Source: Achromobacter deleyi
GTDB taxonomy: Bacteria > Pseudomonadota > Gammaproteobacteria > Burkholderiales > Burkholderiaceae_B
Length of the DNA stretch: 64,000 bases
Assembly: GCF_016127315.1 (NCBI RefSeq)
Contig: NZ_CP065997.1
Location: forward strand, 434,001 to 498,000
Reading direction: 5' to 3'
The first letter of the stretch is position 1. Each line of letters starts with the position of its first letter. The position numbers and the translations under genes are program-made. The notes beneath the pieces are model-generated. The model was not told where the DNA came from, did no database searches, and was given only the letters and a program-made list of their open reading frames with translations. Of the stretch, positions 45,006 to 54,829 are shown one piece after another.

Positions 45006-45899
45006 TTAGGTTGATGACACCGCATTACGCCTGAACTCGCGAGGCGAGCGGTATTTCAGGGCTTTGTGTGGGTGGCGCTCATTGTAGTGTTCGAACGCGA
45101 TAGCCAGACGCGAGAGCGCCGTTGGTGCGTCGGACTTGTCCATATAGGCGACGTAATTGTGCTTCATGGTCTTCACGAACGATTCCGCCATGCCATTGCT
45201 CTGCGGCGAACGGACCGGTGTGGTCAGCGGCTCAAGACCCAGTTCGCGAGCAAAGCTGCGCGTGCGGTGGTCGATGTAGGCCGAGCCGTTGTCCGTCAGC
45301 CATTCGATGGACTGCGCGGCCTGCGTGGTGCCGAAGCGCTGTTCGACGGCGGCCAGCATCACGTCGCGCACCACATCACCGCTATGCCCGCCGGTCGTCG
45401 CTGCCCAGCTAATCGCCTCGCGGTCGCAGCAGTCCAACGCAAACGTCACGCGCAGCGGCGTACCATCGTCGCACCGGAACTCGAAGCCATCGGAGCACCA
45501 GCGGGTGTTGCTGCGGTCCACGGCAACGCGACCGTCATGCCGCCGCTTGTCTTGCCGCACGCCGGGGCGGCGCAGCAGCAACTGATGCTCCCGCATGACC
45601 CGATACACGCGCTTGACGTTGATGCACGGCGCACCGCTCTGCTCCCGACTGCGGCGCAGCAGCGCCCAGACACGCCGGTAGCCGTAGGTAGGAAGGTGCG
45701 CCACATGGGCCTGAATCTCCTCGACCAGCCCGGCATCGTTGGTCACGCGGGCACGGCGACCATCGCGCCAGTCGGACGAGCGAGCTCGCTTCACCGCCAC
45801 GGCAGAGCGCGCCACGCCGAGAACTTCGCAGACCGTCTTCATCGGTCGTCCCCCGGCAGCAAGGGCGAGCGCGCAATCAGGTTTTTTGAACGACCCCAT
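45006..45899 (-). CDS. IS3-family transposase OrfB
   Basis: A 297-residue integrase-core frame. HTH_21-like start ([29 protein letters not shown]), then the DDE catalytic core: [27 protein letters not shown] and [10 protein letters not shown] with the Glu region AESFVKTMK; the end [19 protein letters not shown] is typical of IS3 elements of the IS2 group. It is normally made as an OrfAB fusion by -1 frameshift. Confidence 0.9.
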   Translation of the reverse strand: MGSFKKPDCALALAAGGRPMKTVCEVLGVARSAVAVKRARSSDWRDGRRARVTNDAGLVEEIQAHVAHLPTYGYRRVWALLRRSREQSGAPCINVKRVYRVMREHQLLLRRPGVRQDKRRHDGRVAVDRSNTRWCSDGFEFRCDDGTPLRVTFALDCCDREAISWAATTGGHSGDVVRDVMLAAVEQRFGTTQAAQSIEWLTDNGSAYIDHRTRSFARELGLEPLTTPVRSPQSNGMAESFVKTMKHNYVAYMDKSDAPTALSRLAIAFEHYNERHPHKALKYRSPREFRRNAVSST

Positions 45900-46240
45900 T
45901 CCACGGCTTCTTTCAGGATTTCGACCTCCAGCGTCTTCTTCCCGAGTAGCCGTTGCAGCTCCTTGATTTCCTTGATGGCGGCGGCCAGCTCAGATGCCGG
46001 CACAACGGTTTCACCTGCCTTCACCGCCGCCAGACTGCCTTCCTGGTATTGCTTGCGCCAGCCGAACACCTGGTTGGCGTTGACGCCGTGCCGACGTGCA
46101 ACGGCCGACACCGACGCTCCCGGCTCCAATGTTTCCTGCACGATGGCGATTTTTTCTTGCGCCGTGCGCCGACGACGACGCTCCGGCTCGGTCAGAATTT
46201 CGATGCTTTCCACGTAATGACTAGGCTTACTGATAGGCAC
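45839..46240 (-). CDS. IS3-family transposase OrfA
   Basis: A 133-residue protein with an N-terminal HTH ([44 protein letters not shown], seen in parts) and a leucine-zipper-like segment ([26 protein letters not shown]). It overlaps orfB. The slippery heptamer A AAA AAC (45881-45887, minus strand) lies in the overlap in the correct zero frame (tcA AAA AAC), so ribosomes can shift -1 into orfB. Confidence 0.9.
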   Translation of the reverse strand: MPISKPSHYVESIEILTEPERRRRRTAQEKIAIVQETLEPGASVSAVARRHGVNANQVFGWRKQYQEGSLAAVKAGETVVPASELAAAIKEIKELQRLLGKKTLEVEILKEAVEWGRSKNLIARSPLLPGDDR

Positions 46241-46390
46241 AAGACTATCCCTTATTTTAAGAGAGTCCTTGTGTCCTCAGATACGTGGGGCCGCTCCAAT
46301 GTAATGCACGGGTAAGCGATCTGTAGATCGCGCGCTTCTACATTTAACGGCGCGGCGCAAGTTGTCGTCGTTTTCACAAAGGAGTCGATC

Positions 46391-46675
46391 ATGAAATCGC
46401 AAATTGTCATTGCCGCCCTGTTGAGCGCCCTCTCCGTGCCTGCCTTCGCCGGTCATGCAGCAGCCCAGGCAGCCAAGGAGATGGTTCCGCTGGCTGACGG
46501 GGGAACGCTGTACGTCTTCAAGGATGGAAAGATGGCACAGGAAAGTCGCTTCGGACGCGCCGTGTATCAATCCATCGGCGCCTCAGTGGCGACGAAGGAC
46601 GGGCGGAACATTGCCATTACCAGCAATGAAGTTGCTCGCCTCAGCTCGCTGCTTGAACAGGAGCACGGCGGGTAA
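46391..46675 (+). CDS. copK: CopK-family periplasmic copper-binding protein
   Basis: A 94-residue protein with a signal peptide (MKSQIVIAALLSALSVPAFA) and the CopK core: LADGGTLYVFKDGKMAQESRFGRAV, then GASVATKDGRNIAITSNEVARLSSLL. CopK proteins bind Cu(I) and Cu(II) in the periplasm and are known from metal-resistant betaproteobacteria. AAAGGAG precedes the ATG. The IS upstream may have separated it from the copper operon promoter or now supplies transcription. Confidence 0.85.
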   Translation: MKSQIVIAALLSALSVPAFAGHAAAQAAKEMVPLADGGTLYVFKDGKMAQESRFGRAVYQSIGASVATKDGRNIAITSNEVARLSSLLEQEHGG

Positions 46676-46822
46676 TTCGCGCGATCTGCTGATGCCTCCC
46701 AATGGCGTCAGAAAGAAGTCCCAGCGCCTGTCCGATTCGGATAGGCGCATGGCCTTCGGTGACTACCCCGGACAGAAGATTCAATGTGTAGGTTCAAATA
46801 ACACTTAATAGGAGATTGATTT

Positions 46823-47749
46823 GTGGAGCTTCGTCATCTACGGTGTTTCCTCGCTGTAGCAGAGGAGCTTCACTTTGCCCGCGCTGCCGAGCGGTTGCAC
46901 ATCGACCAATCTCCGTTATCTCGCACCATCAAGGAGTTGGAGGAAGAACTCGGCGCACGCCTGTTTGTCCGCACCACTCGCAGCACACAACTGACCCGCG
47001 CTGGACGGCTGTTTCTGGAGCACGTTCAGCGAGTCTTTACAGTGCTGGAGCAGGCCCGCGATAGTGTCAAGTCCGCCGCCAACGGCTTTTGCGGCCAGTT
47101 GCGTATTGCCTTGTCCGATGGCGTCACGCCTTCGCGCCTGCCGGCATTGCTGGCGCGCAGCCGCGAAGAGGACCCCGAGGTGGAAATCCGATTGTTCGAG
47201 GTGCCTTTGGATCAGCAGATCAAGGGGCTTCATAGCGACCTGTATGACGCGGGCTTCTCGATGGCAGGGGATGCAGGTGATGGCATCATCGTCACTCCTG
47301 CATGGGAAGACGAATTGATGGTGGCGGTACCAGCCCGCCATCCGGTGCTTGCCTTCAAACAGATCCCGCTGAAGGAGGTGTTGCGCCATCCGCTGGCGCT
47401 GGGCGACCCAGCAGTGTGCGAAGGCCACGCGCGCCAGGTCGATCGGTTCCTACGCACATGCGGACAAGAGCCGCTGATCGCGCAGCGCGTGGCGACCTTC
47501 GACGTGATGATGACTTTAGTCTCCGCCGGCTTAGCATTGGGCTTGGCGGGCGAGGCGCACATTGCTTCCAGCCGCGAGCCGGGAGTCGTGGCCCGGCGCT
47601 TGGCGGGCAAGCCGACTATGCTCATGACCTATCTGCTGCGCCGCGATACGGAGCCGTCCGAAATGCTGGCTCGATTTATCGAACGAGTAGATTTTATTGA
47701 TTCGGCTGATGAACTCGGCATCCCCGAAGACCTTCCACGCGACCGATAG
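46823..47749 (+). CDS. traR: LysR-type regulator at the traR position
   Basis: A 308-residue LysR regulator starting with GTG (AGGAG eight bases upstream). The HTH is LRCFLAVAEELHFARAAERLHIDQSPLSRTIKELEEELGARLF (seen in parts), followed by an effector domain. A LysR gene at this place, ahead of eexN-traG-trb, is called traR in Tn4371-type ICEs. It probably controls transfer genes. Name is given from position and family only. Confidence 0.8.
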   Translation: MELRHLRCFLAVAEELHFARAAERLHIDQSPLSRTIKELEEELGARLFVRTTRSTQLTRAGRLFLEHVQRVFTVLEQARDSVKSAANGFCGQLRIALSDGVTPSRLPALLARSREEDPEVEIRLFEVPLDQQIKGLHSDLYDAGFSMAGDAGDGIIVTPAWEDELMVAVPARHPVLAFKQIPLKEVLRHPLALGDPAVCEGHARQVDRFLRTCGQEPLIAQRVATFDVMMTLVSAGLALGLAGEAHIASSREPGVVARRLAGKPTMLMTYLLRRDTEPSEMLARFIERVDFIDSADELGIPEDLPRDR

Positions 47750-47762
47750 TAGGAATAAGGCT

Positions 47763-47990
47763 ATGAACAAAGTGATATTGCTGATATTGGTCACTGCACT
47801 GCCTGCATGCGGTCCTTCTCAACCTTCGGAAACCGTGGATGCGCTCGTAGCCAATCCCGAACGCATCAAAGAGATTCAACGTCAATGCAAGGAAGACCGC
47901 GCGAAGGTTGGCGACGAACTATGTCTGCGTGCTGCCGAAGCCGCCAAACGGCGATTTTTCGGTGATCGGCCAGAGCAAAAATCCAAGTAG
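47763..47990 (+). CDS. EexN-family lipoprotein (entry exclusion)
   Basis: A 75-residue lipoprotein: signal peptide with lipobox ALPAC (Cys16), then the EexN/TrbK pattern VANPERIKEIQRQCKEDRAKVGDELCLRAAEAAKRRFFG with two Cys. Such proteins sit in the inner membrane or periplasm and stop entry of the same type of element. It follows the LysR gene by 13 bp. A second, related lipoprotein is encoded at 55593. Confidence 0.8.
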   Translation: MNKVILLILVTALPACGPSQPSETVDALVANPERIKEIQRQCKEDRAKVGDELCLRAAEAAKRRFFGDRPEQKSK

Positions 47991-48041
47991 GTTATCTCTC
48001 GGTCGCTTCGCTGCGACGAAGTTCTCGCTGTTACCTCACTA

Positions 48042-48073
48042 CGCCGCAATGCGCTCGCGCTTGCGGCGTTTTT
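48042..48073 (+). terminator. Terminator after eexN
   Basis: Stem CGCCGCAA / TTGCGGCG around an 11-base loop, followed by five T. It ends the traR-eexN unit, so traG and trb genes need their own promoter in the 135 bp that follow. Confidence 0.8.
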
Positions 48074-48207
48074 ATTGCTTTCGCCACTAAAGGAAATCTG
48101 ACTTTTTGGGCCTAAATTGCCGCCACATCGGCCTTTGACCGACCTGCGCGAACGCCTTGATCCTCAGTGCTGCGGCACCTCTGTGTGTCGTGATCGGAGG
48201 CGAGGTT

Positions 48208-50208
48208 ATGCAAGGGACGAACGTGCTGTTCGGTCAGATCGCCGTGGTATTCGGCATCGTGATCGCCGGAGTGTGGGGCGCCACACAATGGACAGCAGCA
48301 GCCCTTGGCTACCAGCTACGCCTTGGCTCGCCCTGGTTCGACTTCCTCGGCACGCCGGTCTATCACCCGTGGCGGCTGTTCGAGTGGTGGTTCTTCTTCG
48401 ACGCCTACGCGCCGCGTGTGTTCGACACCGGCGGCGCCATCGCGGGCGGCAGCGGTCTTGTCGCCGTGCTGGTGGCGATTGGCATGTCGATCTGGCGCTC
48501 GCGGCAATCGCGCCTGGTCACAACCTACGGCTCGGCCCGTTGGGCGAACGCGGATGACATTCGCAAAGCCGGCCTCACACAGCCGGCCGGCGTGTTCCTC
48601 GGCCAGCATGATCGTCAGTACCTGCGGCACGAAGGGCCGGAACACGTCCTGACTTTCGCACCCACCCGCTCGGGCAAAGGTGTCGGCCTAGTGGTGCCGA
48701 CGCTGCTTTCGTGGCCCGCGTCAGCCGTCATCCACGACATCAAGGGCGAGAACTGGCAGATCACAGCCGGCTGGCGCTCGCACTTCTCGCATTGCTTGCT
48801 GTTCAACCCGACCGATGCGAAGTCGGCGGCCTACAACCCGCTGCTGGAAGTTCGGCGCGGCGCACATGAAGTGCGCGACGTGCAGAACATCGCCGACATT
48901 CTGGTCGATCCCGAAGGCGCGCTGGAGCGCCGCAACCATTGGGAGAAGACTTCGCACGCGCTGCTAGTCGGCGCGATCTTGCATGTGTTGTACGCGGGCG
49001 AGGACAAGACGCTGCGCGGTGTCGCCAACTTTCTGTCCGACCCGGCCAGCCCGTTCGAGCTGACCTTGCACCGGATGATGACCACGCCGCATCTCGGCGA
49101 TGGCCCGCATTCGGTCGTGGCCTCGGCGGCGCGCGAAGTGCTCAACAAGTCGGACAACGAGCGTTCCGGCGTGTTGAGCACCGCCATGTCGTTCCTCGGC
49201 CTGTACCGCGACCCGACGGTGGCCGAAGTCACCTCGCGCTGCGATTGGCGCATCGCCGACCTGATAGCGGCCGAGCATCCGGTGTCGCTGTACCTCGTGG
49301 TGCCGCCTTCGGATATTTCGCGGACGAAGCCGCTCATTCGCCTGATCCTCAACCAGATCGGGCGGCGCCTCACGGAATCGCTCGATGGCTCCGACGGCAT
49401 CGAGCGCCGCCACAAGCTCCTGCTGATGCTCGACGAGTTCCCGGCGCTGGGGCGCCTCGACTTCTTCGAGACGGCGTTGGCCTTCATGGCCGGCTATGGC
49501 ATCCGCAGCTTCCTCATCGCCCAAAGCCTGAACCAGATCGACAAGGCGTATGGGCAGAACCATTCCATCCTCGATAACTGCCATGTCCGCGTGACGTTTG
49601 CGACGAACGACGAACGCACGGCCAAACGGATTTCCGAGACGCTGGGCACGGCTACCGAGCTACGCGCACAGCGCAACTACGCGGGCCACCGGCTCGCGCC
49701 GTGGCTGGGGCACCTGATGGTGTCGCGCCAGGAAACCGCGCGCCCGCTGCTGACGCCGGGCGAAGTGATGCAGCTTCCGCCCGACGAAGCCGTGGTGATG
49801 GTGTCCAGCGTGGCGCCCATCAAGGCCAAGAAGCTGCGCTACTACGCAGACAGCAATTTCAAGCAGCGCGTGCTGCCGCCGCCTGTGCTTGCAGGCAGTC
49901 AGTACACAGATGCGCCGCCATCGCGGCCCGACGACTGGAGCGGGCTGGCGATTCCCGCCATGCCCGCCGCACCGGCTCCAGCTCCCGCTGATGAGCTGGG
50001 CAGTACCGACGACGGCGGCCCGCGCCGTCAGCCCGAACTCTCCGAAACCGTCGCCTACGACCCCGAGCGGGCGGCATCCGCAGCCGACCTCGCGCTGCTC
50101 GATGACGACGACGACCTGCCGCTTCCCCTTCCTCGCCAGCTTGATCCTGCCATGCAGCGCACGGCCCGGCTGGCCTCCCTCGACCCCAACGACGGAATCG
50201 AGCTATGA
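48208..50208 (+). CDS. traG: TraG/VirD4-family type IV coupling protein
   Basis: A 666-residue coupling ATPase. Two N-terminal membrane helices anchor it; Walker A is APTRSGKGVGLV (near 152) and Walker B LLMLDEFPALG (near 405), with the FLIAQSLNQIDKAYG motif typical of TraG. It links the relaxase-DNA complex to the mating channel. ATG at 48208 has GGAG upstream; an in-frame ATG at 48157 is possible. It overlaps the next gene by ATGA. Confidence 0.95.
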   Translation: MQGTNVLFGQIAVVFGIVIAGVWGATQWTAAALGYQLRLGSPWFDFLGTPVYHPWRLFEWWFFFDAYAPRVFDTGGAIAGGSGLVAVLVAIGMSIWRSRQSRLVTTYGSARWANADDIRKAGLTQPAGVFLGQHDRQYLRHEGPEHVLTFAPTRSGKGVGLVVPTLLSWPASAVIHDIKGENWQITAGWRSHFSHCLLFNPTDAKSAAYNPLLEVRRGAHEVRDVQNIADILVDPEGALERRNHWEKTSHALLVGAILHVLYAGEDKTLRGVANFLSDPASPFELTLHRMMTTPHLGDGPHSVVASAAREVLNKSDNERSGVLSTAMSFLGLYRDPTVAEVTSRCDWRIADLIAAEHPVSLYLVVPPSDISRTKPLIRLILNQIGRRLTESLDGSDGIERRHKLLLMLDEFPALGRLDFFETALAFMAGYGIRSFLIAQSLNQIDKAYGQNHSILDNCHVRVTFATNDERTAKRISETLGTATELRAQRNYAGHRLAPWLGHLMVSRQETARPLLTPGEVMQLPPDEAVVMVSSVAPIKAKKLRYYADSNFKQRVLPPPVLAGSQYTDAPPSRPDDWSGLAIPAMPAAPAPAPADELGSTDDGGPRRQPELSETVAYDPERAASAADLALLDDDDDLPLPLPRQLDPAMQRTARLASLDPNDGIEL

Positions 50209-50669
50209 GCCACTACCGCCTCAACCTGTTCATCCAGCCGGAGCACGCCAAGCGTCTGGACGAGCTGGCCGCCAAGAAAGGCGTGTCCAAGTCGTCCATC
50301 GTCGCCGCTGCCTTGGCGTCCTGGCTATCGCCGGACGCGGCAGACCAGCGCGAGGCCGCCATCGCCAAGCGGCTGGATCGCCTTTCGCGCCACGCCGAGC
50401 GCATGGAGCGCGACCAGAACATCGCCATCGAAACGCTGGCGCTGTTCATCCGCTACTACCTCACGGTCAGCACGCCAGTTCCCGAGGCACACCAAGACGC
50501 GGCGCGCGCCCAGGGCAAGGCGCGGTTCGAGCAGTTCGTGGAGCAGTTGGGCCGTCACCTACTGCGTGGGCGCAGCCTGGTGCGCGATGTGGTGGAGGAA
50601 CTGCACCCCGACCCGATGCGGATGGATGACGCGGCGGCAGTTGCCGAAGCGCAGGAGCGCGCCTCATGA
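50205..50669 (+). CDS. CopG/ribbon-helix-helix protein of the transfer operon
   Basis: A 154-residue protein with an N-terminal RHH domain (YRLNLFIQPEHAKRLDELAAKKGVSKSSIVAAAL, seen in parts) and a helical C-terminus. It is coupled by ATGA to both traG and trbB. The position between traG and trbB is constant in Tn4371-like ICEs. It is likely a regulator or accessory factor of transfer. Confidence 0.82.
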   Translation: MSHYRLNLFIQPEHAKRLDELAAKKGVSKSSIVAAALASWLSPDAADQREAAIAKRLDRLSRHAERMERDQNIAIETLALFIRYYLTVSTPVPEAHQDAARAQGKARFEQFVEQLGRHLLRGRSLVRDVVEELHPDPMRMDDAAAVAEAQERAS

Positions 50670-51700
50670 GCGCCGCGCCTTCGTCCTTCGCCACCTCGCT
50701 CGACCGCCGCATTCAGATGCTGCGCACGGCGATGGGGCCGCTAATCGCCGCCGCGCTCGAAGACCCGGACGTGGTGGAAATCATGCTCAACCCGGATCGC
50801 ACCTTGTGGATCGACCGGCTTTCCTCGGGTCGCGCACCGATGGGCGTGGAGCTGTCCGAAGCGGACGGCGAGCGAATCATCCGCCTTGTCGCCGCCCACA
50901 TTGGCGCAGAAGTCCATCGCGGCCAGCCGCTGCTGTCCGCCGAGCTGCCCGAAACCGGTGAACGCTTCGAGGGCATCTTGCCACCGGCCGCGCCGGGGCC
51001 GGCCTTCGCGCTGCGCAAGCGCGCCATCGGCGTGATTCCGCTGGAGCGGTACGTCATCGACCGAATGATGACCAGCGCGCAGGCGGGCTTTCTCGTTCGC
51101 GCCGTGCGCGAGCGACAGAACGTGTTGATCGCCGGGGCTACCAGCAGCGGCAAGACCACGCTTGCCAATGCGCTGCTGGCCGAAATCGCCGCGACGGGCG
51201 ACCGCGTGCTGGTGCTCGAAGACACGGTGGAACTGCAATGCGCGGCCCGCGACCACGTTCCGCTGCGCACGCGGGCGGGCGTGGTGTCCATGACCGAACT
51301 GGTGCGCTCGTCCATGCGCTTGCGGCCGGATCGCGTGGTCGTCGGCGAGGTGCGCGGCGCCGAGGCGCTGGATCTCATCAAGGTGTGGGGCACGGGCCAT
51401 CCGGGCGGCATCGCCACGATCCACGCTGGTTCCGCGCTGGGCGCGCTGCTGCGCCTAGAGCAACTGATTCTCGAAGTGGCGGTGAACCCGCCCCGTGCGC
51501 TGATCGCGGAAGCGGTCAACGTGGTCATCCACATCGCCGGGCGCGGGCGCAAGCGCCGCATCGAGAGCATCGCCCGCGTCGTCGGCTTCGATGGCGTGGG
51601 CTACCACCTGGCGGATGCGCTGGAGGCTCCATTCCCGGAGCTGCTGCCGCAGTCCGACTTTTCCTCCCTGTCCCCTGACCACTCTGGAGAACTGCCATGA
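50666..51700 (+). CDS. trbB: TrbB, VirB11-like transfer ATPase
   Basis: A 344-residue hexameric secretion ATPase: Walker A GATSSGKTTLANA (near 157), Asp box VLEDTVELQ, Walker B RPDRVVVGEVRGAEAL and His box GHPGGIATIHAGSA. It powers pilus assembly and substrate transfer at the cytoplasmic face of the channel. Length is normal for TrbB. Confidence 0.95.
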   Translation: MSAAPSSFATSLDRRIQMLRTAMGPLIAAALEDPDVVEIMLNPDRTLWIDRLSSGRAPMGVELSEADGERIIRLVAAHIGAEVHRGQPLLSAELPETGERFEGILPPAAPGPAFALRKRAIGVIPLERYVIDRMMTSAQAGFLVRAVRERQNVLIAGATSSGKTTLANALLAEIAATGDRVLVLEDTVELQCAARDHVPLRTRAGVVSMTELVRSSMRLRPDRVVVGEVRGAEALDLIKVWGTGHPGGIATIHAGSALGALLRLEQLILEVAVNPPRALIAEAVNVVIHIAGRGRKRRIESIARVVGFDGVGYHLADALEAPFPELLPQSDFSSLSPDHSGELP

Positions 51701-52074
51701 CGCACGTTGATGCTTTCCGTATTTCCGCAAATCCGCTTCCTCGGCCCGCACGGCTGGATGGCCTGGCTCGCCCGGCCATGCAAGGCTTGATGCTCGCTGC
51801 CTTCATGCTGCTGCTTGCGGGCACTGCGCAGGCCGCCGGCTCCTCGATGCCCTGGGAAGGCCCGCTGCAATCCATCCTCGAATCCATCCAGGGGCCGGTG
51901 GCGCGCATCGTCGCGGTCATCATCATCATCGCCACGGGCCTCGCGCTCGCGTTCGGTGACACGTCGGGCGGCTTTCGCAAGCTGATCCAGATCGTGTTCG
52001 GCTTGAGCATCGCCTTCGCCGCGTCCTCGTTCTTCCTGTCGTTCTTCAGCTTCTCGGGCGGGGCCGTCGTATGA
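51697..52074 (+). CDS. trbC: TrbC, conjugative pilin
   Basis: A 125-residue VirB2-like pilin precursor: long signal segment ending AQA, a short mature part with two hydrophobic helices (PVARIVAVIIIIATGLALAFG and IQIVFGLSIAFAASSFFLSF), likely cut and cyclised with TraF. It overlaps trbB by ATGA. Confidence 0.93.
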   Translation: MTHVDAFRISANPLPRPARLDGLARPAMQGLMLAAFMLLLAGTAQAAGSSMPWEGPLQSILESIQGPVARIVAVIIIIATGLALAFGDTSGGFRKLIQIVFGLSIAFAASSFFLSFFSFSGGAVV

Positions 52075-52343
52075 GTGCCCCGGACACCTTCGCGGCCGGG
52101 TTCGAGGTGCCGCTGCATCGCTCGCTCACCGAGCCGATCCTGCTGGGCGGCGCACCGCGCACCGTGGCGATCGCCAACGGCACCTTGGCCGCCGCTGTCG
52201 GGCTGGGCCTGCAACTGTGGATTCCCGGTGTCGTGCTCTGGATCGTCGGCCATTCGCTGGCGATGCGGGGCGCGCGCGTCGATCCGCAGTTCATGGCCGT
52301 GTTCGCGCGGCACATCAAGCACCGCCCGCTGCTGGACGTGTAG
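52071..52343 (+). CDS. trbD: TrbD, VirB3-like inner-membrane protein
   Basis: A 90-residue protein with the typical start FEVPLHRSLTEPILLGGAPR and one or two helices (VAIANGTLAAAVGLGLQLWIPGVVLWIVG, seen in parts). It is part of the inner-membrane complex of the mating channel and works with TrbE. Confidence 0.93.
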   Translation: MSAPDTFAAGFEVPLHRSLTEPILLGGAPRTVAIANGTLAAAVGLGLQLWIPGVVLWIVGHSLAMRGARVDPQFMAVFARHIKHRPLLDV

Positions 52344-52357
52344 GGGAGGACGCCGCG

Positions 52358-54829
52358 ATGCTGAACCTCGCCGAATACCGCCAGCGACCGGCCTTGCTCG
52401 CCGACTGGCTGCCCTGGGCCGGACTGGTGGCACCGGGCGTCGTCTTGAACAAGGACGGCAGTTTCCAGCGCACGGCGCGCTTTCGTGGCCCCGACCTCGA
52501 CAGCGCGACGCAAGGCGAGCTGATCGCCACATCGGCGCGCTTGAACAACGCGCTGCGCCGCCTGGGTTCGGGCTGGGCGCTGTTCATCGAAGCCGAGCGC
52601 CGGTCTGCCGCCGACTACCCGCACTCCGATTTCCCCGAACCGCTGTCCTGGCTGGTCGATGAAGAACGCCGCGCCGCCTTCGAGGATTCGGGCAACCACT
52701 TCGAGAGCGGCTATCACCTGACGCTGGCCTACCTGCCGTCCGAGGAATCCCGTGCTCGGGCCGCGGGCCTGCTGTACGAAAACCGGCCCACCGAAGGCGT
52801 GGATTGGCGCGAGCGGCTGCACGCCTTCGTCGCTGAAACGGATCGCATCTTCGACCTGCTCGATGGCGTGATGCCGGAGATCGCCTGGCTTGATGACAGC
52901 CAGACGTTGACCTACCTGCATTCGACCGTCTCGACGCGCCGCTACCGCGTCGGCGTTCCCGAAGTGCCGTTCCACATCGACGCGCTGCTGACCGATTCCG
53001 CGCTGGTCGGTGGCCTGGCGCCGATGCTGGGCGACCAGCACCTGCGCGTGGTGTCGGTGCGCGGTTTCCCGACCTCGACCTGGCCGGGGATTCTGGACGA
53101 CCTCAACCGCCTGGGCTTCGCGTATCGCTGGAGTACGCGCTTTCTGTGCCTCGACAAAGCCGAGGCGGAAAAAGAACTCGCCCGACTGCGCCGCCAGTGG
53201 TTTGCGAAAAGGAAGAACGTCATCGCGTTGCTGCGCGAGACGATCTTCCAGCAGGAAAGCCCGCTGGTCGATACCGACGCCAACAACAAGGCCGCCGACG
53301 CCGATGCTGCCTTGCAGGAGCTGGGCAGCGATCAGGTCGCCTTCGGCTACCTGACGGCGACCGTCACCGTCATGGACGCGGACGCCGCCGTTGCCGACGA
53401 GAAGCTGCGCATGGTGGAGCGCGTCATCCAGGGGCGCGGCTTCGTCACCATCCCCGAAACGCTCAACGCCGTGGATGCGTGGCTGTCGTCCATTCCGGGC
53501 AACGCATACGCCAATGTCCGCCAGCCCATCGTCTCGACGCTGAACCTGGCGCACATGATGCCGGTGTCGGCGGTATGGGCCGGCCAGGAACGCAATGCGC
53601 ATCTCGATGGGCCGCCGCTGATCGTCACGCGCACAGACGGCGCCACGCCGTTCCGGCTGGTGACGCACATCGGCGACGTGGGCAACACGCTGGTGGTTGG
53701 CCCCATCGGCATGGGCAAGTCGGTGCTGCTGGCGACGATGGCGATGCAGTTCCGCCGCTATCGCGGCTCGCGCATCTTCGCCTTCGACATGGGGCGCTCG
53801 ATCCGCGCGGCCATCCTGGGCATGGGCGGCGAGCACTACGACCTGGGCGCGGACGACGAGATCGCCTTCCAGCCGCTGGCGCGCATCGACCGAGAGGGCT
53901 ACCGCACCTGGGCCAGCGAATGGGTGGAAGGCCGCCTGCTGCACGAAGGCGCGGCCGTCGGCCCGGACGAGAAGGCGGCCATCTGGTCTGCGCTGGGGAG
54001 CCTGGCCAGCGCGCCGGTGGAGCAGCGCACGCTCACGGGCCTGACGGCCTTGCTGCAATCGAACACCTTGCGCCAGGCACTCGCGCCCTACGTCCTGGGC
54101 GGCGCGCACGGCAGGCTGCTGGATGCCGACCACGACCGCCTCGGCACATCCGACGTGCAGGCGTTCGAGATGGAGGAGCTGATGCACAGCAAGGCTGCTG
54201 TGCTCGCGGTGCTGCGCTACCTGTTCGCGCGCTTCGAGGAGCGGCTGGATGGTGCGCCCACGCTGCTGATCCTCGATGAAGCCTGGCTGTTCCTCGATGA
54301 CCCGGTGTTTGCGGCGCGCATCCGCCAGTGGCTCAAGACGCTGCGCAAGAAGAACGTCAGTGTCATCTTCGCCACGCAGTCGCTCGCGGACGTGAAGGAT
54401 TCGGCCATCGCGCCGGCCATCATCGAAAGCTGCGCGAGCCGGATTTTCTTGCCGAACCCGCAAGCGACCGAACCGCAGATTCGCACGATCTACGAGGGCT
54501 TCGGCCTCAACAGCCGGCAGATCGAGATCGTCGCCACTGCGCAACCCAAGCGCGACTACTACTACCAATCCCGCCTCGGCAACCGCGTGTTCGACCTCGA
54601 CCTGGGGCCGGCGACGCTGGCCTTCGCGGGCGCTTCCACGCCACAAGACCAGCGCGCCATTGATGAAGTTCTTGGCCGCGTGCCGCAGGACGCCGGCGTG
54701 CCCGGCTTCGCGGGCGCCTGGCTGCGCCATCGCGGCCTCGATTGGGCGGCAGACCTGCTGCCCTCGTTCCCCGGCCTCACGCCGGATTCCCTCCGTACCG
54801 CTGACCACCCCCAGGAGAACCTGCCATGA
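52358..54829 (+). CDS. trbE: TrbE, VirB4-like transfer ATPase
   Basis: An 823-residue ATPase, the normal length of TrbE/VirB4. The N-terminal domain begins LNLAEYRQRPALLADWLPW; Walker A is VGPIGMGKSVLLA (near 447), Walker B LLILDEAWLFLDD (near 636), followed by VSVIFATQSLADV. It energises channel assembly. A GGGGAGGA site precedes the ATG. It overlaps trbJ by ATGA. Confidence 0.95.
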   Translation: MLNLAEYRQRPALLADWLPWAGLVAPGVVLNKDGSFQRTARFRGPDLDSATQGELIATSARLNNALRRLGSGWALFIEAERRSAADYPHSDFPEPLSWLVDEERRAAFEDSGNHFESGYHLTLAYLPSEESRARAAGLLYENRPTEGVDWRERLHAFVAETDRIFDLLDGVMPEIAWLDDSQTLTYLHSTVSTRRYRVGVPEVPFHIDALLTDSALVGGLAPMLGDQHLRVVSVRGFPTSTWPGILDDLNRLGFAYRWSTRFLCLDKAEAEKELARLRRQWFAKRKNVIALLRETIFQQESPLVDTDANNKAADADAALQELGSDQVAFGYLTATVTVMDADAAVADEKLRMVERVIQGRGFVTIPETLNAVDAWLSSIPGNAYANVRQPIVSTLNLAHMMPVSAVWAGQERNAHLDGPPLIVTRTDGATPFRLVTHIGDVGNTLVVGPIGMGKSVLLATMAMQFRRYRGSRIFAFDMGRSIRAAILGMGGEHYDLGADDEIAFQPLARIDREGYRTWASEWVEGRLLHEGAAVGPDEKAAIWSALGSLASAPVEQRTLTGLTALLQSNTLRQALAPYVLGGAHGRLLDADHDRLGTSDVQAFEMEELMHSKAAVLAVLRYLFARFEERLDGAPTLLILDEAWLFLDDPVFAARIRQWLKTLRKKNVSVIFATQSLADVKDSAIAPAIIESCASRIFLPNPQATEPQIRTIYEGFGLNSRQIEIVATAQPKRDYYYQSRLGNRVFDLDLGPATLAFAGASTPQDQRAIDEVLGRVPQDAGVPGFAGAWLRHRGLDWAADLLPSFPGLTPDSLRTADHPQENLP

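Larger units (their letters stand above)
44987..46279. mobile_element. IS3-family insertion sequence, about 1.29 kb
   Basis: Two overlapping minus-strand genes (orfA, orfB) with a frameshift site, bounded by imperfect inverted repeats: TCAGGACACGCGGAC from 44987 and, reversed, TGAGGACACAAGGAC ending at 46279. No clear target duplication is visible, so the exact ends are tentative. It separates copD from copK. Confidence 0.8.

Noticed and set aside
46724..46748. Hairpin after copK as a terminator
   Set aside because: GCGCCTGTCC / GGATAGGCGC forms a stem with one wobble, but there is no T run and it lies some 50 bp from the stop codon; too weak to list as a terminator.
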